A stretch of DNA of 64,000 bases from an uncultured Flavobacteriaceae bacterium (lineage in GTDB: Bacteria > Bacteroidota > Bacteroidia > Flavobacteriales > Flavobacteriaceae): assembly GCA_947502975.1 (NCBI GenBank), contig CANNBV010000003.1, positions 496,001 through 560,000 on the forward strand, given 5' to 3'. Shown here one piece after another: positions 1 to 7,813 of this stretch (position 1 is its first letter; each line of letters begins with the position of its first letter). Below the pieces are notes generated by a model. That model was not told the DNA's origin, did not search any database, and worked only from the letters and a program-made list of their open reading frames with translations. The position numbers and the translations under genes are program-made.

Positions 1-2
1 AA

Positions 3-344
3 TATAACAATCTTAATTTAAACGGTGAGATATTCAAAATTGGAGACACGATTAATGTTTCTGTTGAATTAAAAAATACAGGTGATAGAAAAGGCAAAGA
101 AGTAGTGCAATTATACATTAGAGATTTAGTTGGTAGTATAACACGACCAGTTAGAGAATTGAAAGGTTTTGAATTAGTACAATTGAAATCTGGTGAAACC
201 AAAACTATCACCTTCAATTTAGATAATGAAACCTTAGGCTTTTATGATAATAATGGTGATTACATAATAGAACCTGGAGATTTTCAAGTATTTATTGGTG
301 GTAGTTCTACTGATACTTTAGGAGCAAAATTTCAATTGCAATAA
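3..344 (+). CDS. GH3 beta-glucosidase, C-terminal fragment (cut by window edge)
   Basis: The gene enters from the left edge in the frame beginning at base 3 and ends with TAA at 342-344; about 113 residues are visible. They form the fibronectin-III-like domain that closes GH3 beta-glucosidases: NTGDRKGKEVVQLYIRD, then PVRELKGF and a final GDFQVFIGGSS strand. GH3 enzymes with this domain release terminal beta-linked glucose or related sugars from oligosaccharides, usually in the periplasm. An ATG at 105 lies inside the domain and is not a start. The stop codon abuts the stop of the opposing GH9 gene with no spacer. Together with GH9, this suggests the target glycan contains beta-1,4-glucose as well as mannose. 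The catalytic part is outside the window, so exact substrate cannot be judged. Confidence 0.88.
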   Translation, partial: YNNLNLNGEIFKIGDTINVSVELKNTGDRKGKEVVQLYIRDLVGSITRPVRELKGFELVQLKSGETKTITFNLDNETLGFYDNNGDYIIEPGDFQVFIGGSSTDTLGAKFQLQ

Positions 345-2471
345 TTATTGTTTTATAACTTTTATAGTCTGCACTTTGCTTTCAGTATTTATTTTGATAA
401 AATACACCCCTTTGGTTTTGATGTTTTGTCCAATATAACAAGAACCGTCACAAGCACCATTACTAACTTTTTGCCCTACTAGATTATATATTTGATAAGT
501 GAACGGTTTGGAGGCTTCTAAACGAATTTTATCTTTAAAAGGATTAGGATAATATGACACTGTATTTGTGTTGAATTTTTTAGCACTCAGCGGCCCGTTT
601 ATGTTTACAAACTTTGATAATAATCTGATATATCCTAATTGATAAGAACAACTATTTTCTGTAACAGACCACGAGTTCATGGGCCAACTGGTATTAAAAT
701 CATCATACGCTTTTTGTTTTGGCTGCCCTTTAATTCTACTAACTTGCGCAGGATCACAAACATTACCACTACAACCCGAAGGACAACATCCATCCCAATC
801 GTATGTTGGGTTTGCACCTCCCACAACGTAACCAGGTGCAGGGCCGTAAAGATCATCTTGTACATTATCCCAATCTGTACCATCTGCAAACCAAGCATGG
901 TAAAACTCATTTACACCATTATCTGCTCCATAATCATACATATTTGAGAGGTAACAAAAGTTAAGTGGATTTACACCATGCAAATAGTGAATATAGCGTT
1001 CGGCTGCTCTTAAAGCATCATCGTTATTTGCGGTATTAATATCATACTTTACATAATCTGTAAACAACAATCCTTTTCTAGATTTGGTGTTATTACTTCC
1101 CCATACATAGTCTTTTAAATGAGCTAAATATGGATCTACTTCATTATTGAACGCGGTAAAGTTATCGGTAGAATTCATACTTAGATTATAAACACTATTA
1201 ATGTTTGAAGCTACGGAAGTTGTAGCATTTGTTAAAGATGCATAATACAATAAAGCCTCTTGATTTTCCTCTTCAAAAGGAAACACAAAATTAGATTTTA
1301 TCATTGTTAATTCACTGTAATTATTGTCTACAAAAGTTTTGTAATCATTATTTCCAGTAGCATCAAACAAATATACTGCTGCACGAATTTTATATGCCAA
1401 ACGCCCGTATTCATTGGTTTCTTGTTGCCCTGCACCTATCCCTTCAGAAGATGTCCCAGACACATTATTCTCCCAAATAACACTAGGGTTGGCAACTGCC
1501 CAATTCCAAGCACTAATGGCACTTTGCAAAAGTGTATTACTATAAGAAGCATCTCCTAATTCAGAATACAACTTAGCACCAAAGGCATAGGCAGATGCTG
1601 CTGCTAATGCAGAAGTTGTGTTTACACCACCATATAAACTAGGTCCAGTTGCAGATGAAGGTGGTGAAGCATGTGATAGGCTAACCACACTAATTAAAGA
1701 CCCATCAGATTCTTGAAGTTTTAAAAGGAAATCTAATCCCCATTTTATTTCATCAACTAAATCTGGAATTGAATTACCAGAATAAGGCAAATTATAATCA
1801 TCTCCAAAGGCGTCAGGGTTTGCCTTGTAGGCTCTTATCATATCTACAATATAGTTAGAAGTCCATGGTGTGTACTTATTATAATCTCCAGCATCATACC
1901 AGCCACCACTTAAATCTCTTTCTGTAGAAACACTATTTGGCGCATCATATTTTCTACATTGAGTATCTTGTAAATTACCCAAATGGCTCGCACCATCTGC
2001 CCATTTTGCACCTGCATATTGTGCCGCTTTAGCATAACCTGCACGTTGGTAATAAAATGTACGCACTGCGTGTTTTAAAAGCTCTTCGTATACATTATCA
2101 GCAATTATAAAATCATAAGATTTTAAATTTTTATTGATGTCTAGGATATAGTAAGTTCCAGGAGTTTGTAAGGCAGAAAAATCGAACCACCATGCCCGAT
2201 CTCCTGAAGAAGAATCTTCCGCACCCGATTTGTATGGTGTAGCATTACCAGTAAGAACTTGGGTTCCGTTAGAAACATCAACAACAGCATAATTAAATCC
2301 TGGAGCAAAAGATTCAGCTGCATCAAAACCAGTTAAAGGATCTCGCATTACTGCTATTTTTTCAGAATCTGGGCGATATCCAAATTGGTCCACAATTATA
2401 TATTTGGATTGGGTTTGTGAAAAAGATGATAAGTATAATAAAGTGAAGAGGCAAGATAATAGTGATTTCAT
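345..2471 (-). CDS. GH9 endoglucanase with T9SS sorting domain
   Basis: This is a secreted inverting endo-beta-1,4-glucanase of family GH9. I take the ATG at 2471 as start (708 aa), because it directly precedes a signal peptide (MKSLLSCLFTLLYLSSFSQT); an upstream ATG at 2528 would add 19 residues ahead of it. Order: signal peptide, Ig-like N-terminal domain (about 22-120, IIVDQFGYRPDSEKIAVM), then the (alpha/alpha)6 barrel. The DAGD motif carries the catalytic base pair at D193 and D196, and E605 in TENS is the expected acid. The last 75 or so residues (YYPNPFKDKIRLEA ... GVYFIKINTES ... IKVIKQ) are a type IX secretion sorting domain, so the enzyme should be exported past the outer membrane. 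It lies downstream of the SusCD operon terminator, so it probably has its own promoter. Confidence 0.93.
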   Translation of the reverse strand: MKSLLSCLFTLLYLSSFSQTQSKYIIVDQFGYRPDSEKIAVMRDPLTGFDAAESFAPGFNYAVVDVSNGTQVLTGNATPYKSGAEDSSSGDRAWWFDFSALQTPGTYYILDINKNLKSYDFIIADNVYEELLKHAVRTFYYQRAGYAKAAQYAGAKWADGASHLGNLQDTQCRKYDAPNSVSTERDLSGGWYDAGDYNKYTPWTSNYIVDMIRAYKANPDAFGDDYNLPYSGNSIPDLVDEIKWGLDFLLKLQESDGSLISVVSLSHASPPSSATGPSLYGGVNTTSALAAASAYAFGAKLYSELGDASYSNTLLQSAISAWNWAVANPSVIWENNVSGTSSEGIGAGQQETNEYGRLAYKIRAAVYLFDATGNNDYKTFVDNNYSELTMIKSNFVFPFEEENQEALLYYASLTNATTSVASNINSVYNLSMNSTDNFTAFNNEVDPYLAHLKDYVWGSNNTKSRKGLLFTDYVKYDINTANNDDALRAAERYIHYLHGVNPLNFCYLSNMYDYGADNGVNEFYHAWFADGTDWDNVQDDLYGPAPGYVVGGANPTYDWDGCCPSGCSGNVCDPAQVSRIKGQPKQKAYDDFNTSWPMNSWSVTENSCSYQLGYIRLLSKFVNINGPLSAKKFNTNTVSYYPNPFKDKIRLEASKPFTYQIYNLVGQKVSNGACDGSCYIGQNIKTKGVYFIKINTESKVQTIKVIKQ

Positions 2472-2553
2472 ATTGATTTGGGTTTTAATTAAAATACGAA
2501 AAATAGATGCTATCGGATTCATTTTCAATTATTAAAGTTTTCTTTAGATAAAA

Positions 2554-2580
2554 ATTCCCTACATAAAATATGTAGGGAAT
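2554..2580 (-). terminator. Intrinsic terminator of the SusCD operon
   Basis: A perfect 12-bp inverted repeat, ATTCCCTACATA / TATGTAGGGAAT, with an AAA loop. Read leftwards, the stem is followed by a run of T (plus-strand A at 2550-2554), as expected for a Rho-independent terminator. It sits 37 bases after the stop of the fasciclin lipoprotein gene and before the GH9 gene, so it should end the SusC-SusD-SGBP-fasciclin transcript. Confidence 0.88.
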
Positions 2581-2616
2581 AATAATGAATGATTAAAATA
2601 AACTAAAACTAACTCA

Positions 2617-5100
2617 CTATAACTCTTCAAATCTTACGTTGTCTATTGCAAAATTTAATAATACATCTGCATCTTGAAATGCCATTCCAAATTCCTGATC
2701 TACAATACTAAAGTCTGGCTGCCCCAAAAGTGAGCACGGAATAGTAATTGTAACCCATTTACCTTCTGTATCAAAAGGTTCACCAGAATCGTTCCAAGGT
2801 GCCCAGTCGTAAAATGCATCTACTCCTGAACTTGCATTAAATCGTATTCTAAATCTACCAGCACTTAAAGGTTCTATAGTGTGAATATCAAATTTTAATG
2901 CGTAATCATTTATATTAGTTCCTACAACATCTGCACCGTTAAGAGAACCGCCATTTCTCCAAAATAAATCCTGCCAACCAGTGCCACCTGTTTGGAAGTT
3001 TGCTCTACCATAAGAGGTGCCATCTAAACTTATAGCTGCTTGATTTTCCGCTTGCACATTACCCCACCAAGGGCCTTTTGCATCCCAATCAAAAAATACT
3101 AATTCAGGGTCGGCTACAGGTTCTGGACCAGCACAACCAGAGCTATCAAAACGCACATTATCTATTGCAAAATTTAATAATATATCTGCATCTTGGAATG
3201 CCATTCCAAATTCAGAATCTACAATACTAAAATCAGGCTGTCCTAAAACAGATAACGGAATTTCTATAGTTTCCCAACCATCGGTAGTAAACGGCTCCCC
3301 TGTATCATTCCAAGGCGCCCAATCGTAGAATGCATCAACACCAGAGCTGGCATTAAATCGTATTCTAAATCTACCTTGAGAAATTGGTTCAATCACATTA
3401 ATATCAAACTTAAGAGAATTACCATCTAAGTTAGACCCAATAGTTGCTGCACCATTAAGTGAGCCGCCATTTCTCCAAAATAAATCTTGCCATCCGGTTC
3501 CACCAGTTTGGAAATTCGCTCTACCATAAGAACTACCATCTATACTTAATGATGCCATGTTTTCTGCTTGCACATTACCCCACCAAGGGCCATTTGCATC
3601 CCAATCGAAAAATACCAAAGACGTATCTTCAACAGGACATAAACCACCTGCGCCAGTATCTATACCTAAAGCACCTAATAAGGCATCTGGCACTAAAACT
3701 CTATTAATTTCGTGTATTACGCCGTTAGAAGCACCAATATTAGCATTAACTATAGCTGATGGAATAGCATCTGCAAAAGAAGGTCTTAATCTAGGATCGT
3801 CTCCTGTTAAGTCAGCAGTAATGTCATCTCCGTAAATTGTTGTTATAACTCCCCCATCTGTTAAATCGCTAGCCATTAAAATACCAGCATATAAATGATA
3901 ATTTAGGAGATCAGCTAAAGTTTGAATTTCTTCTGGAGTATCGAAATCATCTAAACTTTGAAAATTATTTATCGTTGCAAAGAGGCCAATAAAAGCATCA
4001 TCGTTTGGTACGAAAGCTGTTAAATCTGATGTAGTTTTCAATACATCTGTTAAACCAGCTTTTTCTGCGGCGGCTAAAAATGAGGTAAACCCTCTATCAT
4101 CGCAACGTTCAACTATATCTAAAGTTGCACCAAGAACAGCTTGAAATACGGTATCTGGTAACAATACTTTATCAACTACATGTACAATACCATTAATACC
4201 TTGAACATCGGTTAGCACAATATTAGCATTAGTATAACTAGCATCATCTACTTCCCCATTATTATTGATAGAAAAACTTTCACCTTGTAATGAGGTTTGT
4301 GTGGTTTCATTAACTTCAGAAGATATAACATTTGCACCAGGAACTACATGATACAATAATACTTGTGTAAGTATATCTGCAGGAATATCATCAAGAGATG
4401 TCCAGCCAAATGCACCATTAACATCCATCATAAATTTTTCAAAAGCAGCATTATTTGGTGCGAAGACGGTAAACAAATCGTCTTCTCCTGAAGCTCTTAA
4501 TGCATCTGCTAAATCTGCTTTTGCTAAAGCTGCAGCTAGTGAAGAAAACTCTGGATTCGCTAAAACATGATCTGTAACTGTTGGAGGCAATAAAACACCA
4601 TCTACAACATGTAACAAACCATTTGTTGCTCCAATATCACTGGCATTATCCATTAAGGTGCTAACACCGTTAAGAATTATGTCATCTGCTGTATTAGTAA
4701 ATATGCTTAAGTTTGTTTCACCAGGTCCTGATGCTAAAGTAGTTAAATACCCCGTTTGCATTGTTGCCGTAAAATCTGCTGTTACAGTACTCAACACATG
4801 ATTGAGTAGAACATTTGTTAACTCTTCATCCGTTAATCCAGATACGTCTACACCGCTAAAAGCATCGTTATTAGGTGCAAAAACAGAATAGGTTGTAGTT
4901 GACCTTAACGTTTCATCTAAACTCACTTGTCCTAAAGCTGACGCCAATACTGAAAGGTTAGAATTGCCTTGGATTAGTTCTGTTATATTTTGTGGGTTTT
5001 CACTTAGTTTCTGATTTAATACATCGTCGTCGTTATTACATGAAATAACAACTAATAATATCATAATTAAGAAGCTAAATAACGTTTTATTTATATTCAT
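2617..5100 (-). CDS. Fasciclin (FAS1) x3 lipoprotein with duplicated C-terminal module; putative surface glycan-binding protein
   Basis: An 827-aa lipoprotein: lipobox ending at C21 followed by NNDDD, an acidic tail that fits surface export in Bacteroidota. Residues about 35-170, 172-312 and 318-465 are three FAS1 domains, each with the typical cores (YSVFAPNNDAF and LLHVVDGVLLPP; FTVFAPNNAAF and IVHVVDKVLLPD; LTAFVPNDDAF and VIHEINRVLVPD). After a short linker come two copies of a 150-165-residue module, each opening with FFDWDA(N/K)GPWWGNVQAEN and closing with LLNFAIDNVRF; they are almost identical. The module looks like a jelly-roll carbohydrate-binding domain and its end (FAIDNVRF) resembles that of the neighbouring SGBP (FYIDDFGLL). 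It is the fourth gene of the SusCD operon, so glycan capture is the likely role. FAS1 domains usually mediate adhesion, and their role here is unknown. Confidence 0.85.
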   Translation of the reverse strand: MNINKTLFSFLIMILLVVISCNNDDDVLNQKLSENPQNITELIQGNSNLSVLASALGQVSLDETLRSTTTYSVFAPNNDAFSGVDVSGLTDEELTNVLLNHVLSTVTADFTATMQTGYLTTLASGPGETNLSIFTNTADDIILNGVSTLMDNASDIGATNGLLHVVDGVLLPPTVTDHVLANPEFSSLAAALAKADLADALRASGEDDLFTVFAPNNAAFEKFMMDVNGAFGWTSLDDIPADILTQVLLYHVVPGANVISSEVNETTQTSLQGESFSINNNGEVDDASYTNANIVLTDVQGINGIVHVVDKVLLPDTVFQAVLGATLDIVERCDDRGFTSFLAAAEKAGLTDVLKTTSDLTAFVPNDDAFIGLFATINNFQSLDDFDTPEEIQTLADLLNYHLYAGILMASDLTDGGVITTIYGDDITADLTGDDPRLRPSFADAIPSAIVNANIGASNGVIHEINRVLVPDALLGALGIDTGAGGLCPVEDTSLVFFDWDANGPWWGNVQAENMASLSIDGSSYGRANFQTGGTGWQDLFWRNGGSLNGAATIGSNLDGNSLKFDINVIEPISQGRFRIRFNASSGVDAFYDWAPWNDTGEPFTTDGWETIEIPLSVLGQPDFSIVDSEFGMAFQDADILLNFAIDNVRFDSSGCAGPEPVADPELVFFDWDAKGPWWGNVQAENQAAISLDGTSYGRANFQTGGTGWQDLFWRNGGSLNGADVVGTNINDYALKFDIHTIEPLSAGRFRIRFNASSGVDAFYDWAPWNDSGEPFDTEGKWVTITIPCSLLGQPDFSIVDQEFGMAFQDADVLLNFAIDNVRFEEL
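2623..3107 (-). repeat. C-terminal module, copy 2 (partner 3150-3622)
   Basis: The DNA encoding the second C-terminal module of the fasciclin lipoprotein closely matches that at 3150-3622, offset by roughly 515-525 bases. For example, the stretch around 2646-2692 differs from that around 3171-3217 at only a few positions. This is a within-gene tandem duplication that looks recent or homogenised. Confidence 0.85.
3150..3622 (-). repeat. C-terminal module, copy 1 (partner 2623-3107)
   Basis: First copy of the duplicated module in the fasciclin lipoprotein. Long runs are shared with copy 2, such as RANFQTGGTGWQDLFWRNGG and RFRIRFNASSGVDAFYDWAP; differences are concentrated in short stretches. 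Confidence 0.85.
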
Positions 5101-5140
5101 TATGTGGTGTTTTATTTAGTTTATTGTCGTGTTTAGTTGA

Positions 5141-6223
5141 TTACAAAAGGCCAAAATCATCAATATAAAAAACATATTGTCCTAGACCGGTGTTAGAAGC
5201 TTCTTGAAAATCTATTCTAAAAATTTGATCAGGTGCTCCTCCATTAGGATAGAAATCTGATAACGGAACAACATATTTTGTCCATTCTCCTGGAAATAGC
5301 TCTAATTCAACTTGAGCATCAAAATCATTAAGTGCTAATCTAAATTTATCACCAGGAGCTCCCGTACCATAAATTGATACTGAAATAGAAGTGAAATCAT
5401 CAAAATCTAATTCTTCTCCTGCTAGTGTAAAAAACGTTAATCCAGACCAACCTTCTCTTATACTTTTTACTGAAGACGTACCAAGCGCTTGCTCATTAGA
5501 TGCTAAATCATGTGTACCTCCCCACTCCGATGTTTGCCAAGTAGCATTTAATCCATCAATATATATAGAAAAACTAAAGCCGTAAGATTCAGACCGTGCA
5601 ACAGCTCCTCTAGAGGTTTCTACAAAAATGAATGCTTGCTCAACACCTGAAGGAACTTCAGCTTGAATTTCACCAGGAGACACTATAGTAAATTCAGCAG
5701 GTCGTTCTACCAAATTTCCATTTGCCTCAGAGCCACTTACAAAAGTTACAAATGCAGTTTCAGAAAAATCTCCACCTATTAAGTTTACAACTTTTTTCCC
5801 GCCTACAGTGGCCTCAGTAAAATCTGTTACAGTTAAAAGTGAAAAGTCAAATTCAGTAGTTCCAAATAAGTTTTCTACTTTCATTTTGTTACTTTGTCCT
5901 AAAACTGGCACTTCTTCTGGTATTTTCACAAAAGCGATACCATCTGTTAAAAGTGCAGGATTAAAACTTGCTTTGACATTATTAAAATAAACTGCAACTA
6001 ACGATGCTAAATTCTCACCCCTTATGATATAGGTGTTATCTAAAACACCTTGAGTAACAGATTTATCTTCTTTAGCCTCACTTACACTAAGCACAACCGG
6101 TGGTGCACTAGTAAAATTATCACTTGTTTCATTAAATTCACTTTCACATGAAAAAAACAGTGCGATAATAACTAATAAGCAAAAGCTAACATACTTACTG
6201 GTTAATTTAATTTCTTTTTTCAT
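5141..6223 (-). CDS. IPT/TIG-domain surface glycan-binding lipoprotein (SGBP)
   Basis: A 360-aa lipoprotein with lipobox FFSC at C26 followed by ESEFNE, a surface-export-like acidic stretch. Residues about 40-130 and 130-220 look like two immunoglobulin-like IPT/TIG repeats (GVLDNTYIIRGENLASLVAVYFNN; GGKKVVNLIGGDFSETAFVTFV). The remaining part, starting near YIDGLNATWQTSEWGG and ending FYIDDFGLL, is a beta-sandwich of the kind that carries the sugar site in SusE/SGBP-type proteins. It follows susD by 6 bases, the usual place of the SGBP gene in a polysaccharide utilization locus. The role is to hold polysaccharide at the cell surface and hand oligosaccharides to SusCD. The family is recognised from architecture and position; the ligand is inferred from the enzymes around it. 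Confidence 0.85.
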   Translation of the reverse strand: MKKEIKLTSKYVSFCLLVIIALFFSCESEFNETSDNFTSAPPVVLSVSEAKEDKSVTQGVLDNTYIIRGENLASLVAVYFNNVKASFNPALLTDGIAFVKIPEEVPVLGQSNKMKVENLFGTTEFDFSLLTVTDFTEATVGGKKVVNLIGGDFSETAFVTFVSGSEANGNLVERPAEFTIVSPGEIQAEVPSGVEQAFIFVETSRGAVARSESYGFSFSIYIDGLNATWQTSEWGGTHDLASNEQALGTSSVKSIREGWSGLTFFTLAGEELDFDDFTSISVSIYGTGAPGDKFRLALNDFDAQVELELFPGEWTKYVVPLSDFYPNGGAPDQIFRIDFQEASNTGLGQYVFYIDDFGLL

Positions 6224-6229
6224 AGTTTT

Positions 6230-7795
6230 TTAATTAAAATTGTACGGTACTGGTGCTTCTAATAAAGCAGGGTTATTTTGAGTCTCTATAGTTGGATATG
6301 GAAATAACAAATCGTCTTCCGTGGCTTGAAAAAGTTCTGGTTGTAATTCTCCAGTATCACTATTAAAGGTTCCTCTATCTGTATTACTTAAAAAATCAAT
6401 TGCAAAACTAGATCCTCTTCTCACAACATCATACCAAAATTCAAATTCAAAAGCTAACTCAATACGCCTTTCCTGAAATATATCATCCAATGTTGGTGCT
6501 GCTATTTCATCTAAGCCCGCTCTTCGTCTAATCTTGTTAAATGAAGCAACGCCTTGAGCAGATGGTCCGCCGCCATTTAATGCTGCTTCTGCATGAATTA
6601 ATAATAATTCGCCATATCTTAAGATATAGGTGTTATTTGATGTCGTTGTATTGTTCCCACTATCTCTAGCAGTAGCATCCGCTGACCCCACTACATATTT
6701 CTTGAGACCATGTCTTGTACCTTGAAAATCAATCCCATCTGGTACGGTGTAGCCTCCATTTAAATCTGGGTATACAGCTCCTCTTGCCATAATGGTTGCA
6801 TAAAAACGTGAATCCCCATTTTCGTAGGCATCTAATAAATCTGGAGAAGGTCCAATTGCAGAAAAACCATCTCCACCTCCAGTAAATCCAGAGGGCGCAA
6901 ACAGTGATTGTATTCCGTTACCTTCACCATATCGAGCAGAAGCTGTCCATTGCAATGCAAAAATAGATTCAGGATTATTATCGTTTTCTGGTTTAAACAA
7001 ATCAAAATAACTTCCTGAAGGATCACCATCTGATCCATCACCACCAAAAAGCTTAAATTCACCAGATTCTATAACCTCGTTAGCTAGTTGGTACGATCTA
7101 GTATAATCTTCTAAATACAAATATATTTTTGAAAGCATTGCTTTAGCAGTACCACTAGATACTCTTCCTAAAGTTACAGAACTTCTTTGAGTTCTATCGT
7201 AACAGTTTTCTATTGCAAACTGTAAATCTAACTCTATAAATTTATAAATATCTGAAACTAAATGCCTAGGAATTACTGGCTCTAGAACTACAGCTGTATT
7301 ATCTTCTATGATTGGCACAGATCCAAAAATTCTAACTAAATAAAAATATGCTGTGGCACGAATAAAGCGTGCTTCTCCTAACGCATTATTTACTACATCT
7401 GTTGAAACATCAGGTGATGACACTTTAGATAACGCATTAATTACTGAATTAGATTGTGCTACTACAGCATATAATGACTCCCAAGTTCTTATAATCTGGG
7501 CATTGTTTCCGTTAACTGCAAAGTTTGTAAAATCTGCATTTCTTGGATCCCAAGTTCTTCCATTTCCTGAGCTTAATTCTCCTATAACCCATATAGTACT
7601 AGAATTAAAATCAAACCAAGGCACAGAATACAATGCATTTGTTGACGCTGTAACTTGATCATCTGTTTGGAAAAAAGTAGCATCACTGAATGAATCTTCA
7701 GGATTAAGTTCTAAAAAATCTTCACTACAAGATACTAAAACAAGTGTTAAGCTTAGTGATGCTAATATGAATTTTATGTTTAATAAGTTTTTCAT
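6230..7795 (-). CDS. SusD-like nutrient-binding outer-membrane lipoprotein
   Basis: A 521-aa RagB/SusD-family protein. The lipobox cysteine is C23 (LVLVSCSEDFLELNPED); SEDFL after the cysteine and the DATFFQTDDQ segment are typical of SusD proteins. Tetratricopeptide-like helices follow (YFYLVRIFGSVPII; YLEDYTRSYQLANEVIES). The C-terminal part has the conserved INKIRRRAG-type segment (FNKIRRRAGLDE), ERRIELAFEFEFWYDVVRRG, and the final FPYPTIETQNNPALL. SusD forms the lid over the SusC barrel and binds oligosaccharide at the surface. The gene follows susC by 18 bases and precedes the SGBP gene by 6. Specificity for manno-oligosaccharides is inferred only from the neighbouring enzymes. Confidence 0.95.
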   Translation of the reverse strand: MKNLLNIKFILASLSLTLVLVSCSEDFLELNPEDSFSDATFFQTDDQVTASTNALYSVPWFDFNSSTIWVIGELSSGNGRTWDPRNADFTNFAVNGNNAQIIRTWESLYAVVAQSNSVINALSKVSSPDVSTDVVNNALGEARFIRATAYFYLVRIFGSVPIIEDNTAVVLEPVIPRHLVSDIYKFIELDLQFAIENCYDRTQRSSVTLGRVSSGTAKAMLSKIYLYLEDYTRSYQLANEVIESGEFKLFGGDGSDGDPSGSYFDLFKPENDNNPESIFALQWTASARYGEGNGIQSLFAPSGFTGGGDGFSAIGPSPDLLDAYENGDSRFYATIMARGAVYPDLNGGYTVPDGIDFQGTRHGLKKYVVGSADATARDSGNNTTTSNNTYILRYGELLLIHAEAALNGGGPSAQGVASFNKIRRRAGLDEIAAPTLDDIFQERRIELAFEFEFWYDVVRRGSSFAIDFLSNTDRGTFNSDTGELQPELFQATEDDLLFPYPTIETQNNPALLEAPVPYNFN

Positions 7796-7813
7796 TTTTC
7801 TACTTTAATTTTA

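Noticed and set aside
339-350. Palindrome CAATAATTATTG covering the abutting stop codons of GH3 and GH9
   Set aside because: It follows almost automatically from two facing TAA stops in AT-rich DNA and is too short for a bidirectional terminator.
2617-3835. Forward frames opposite the fasciclin lipoprotein
   Set aside because: They have no signal, motif or start context and lie wholly inside a well-supported gene on the other strand.
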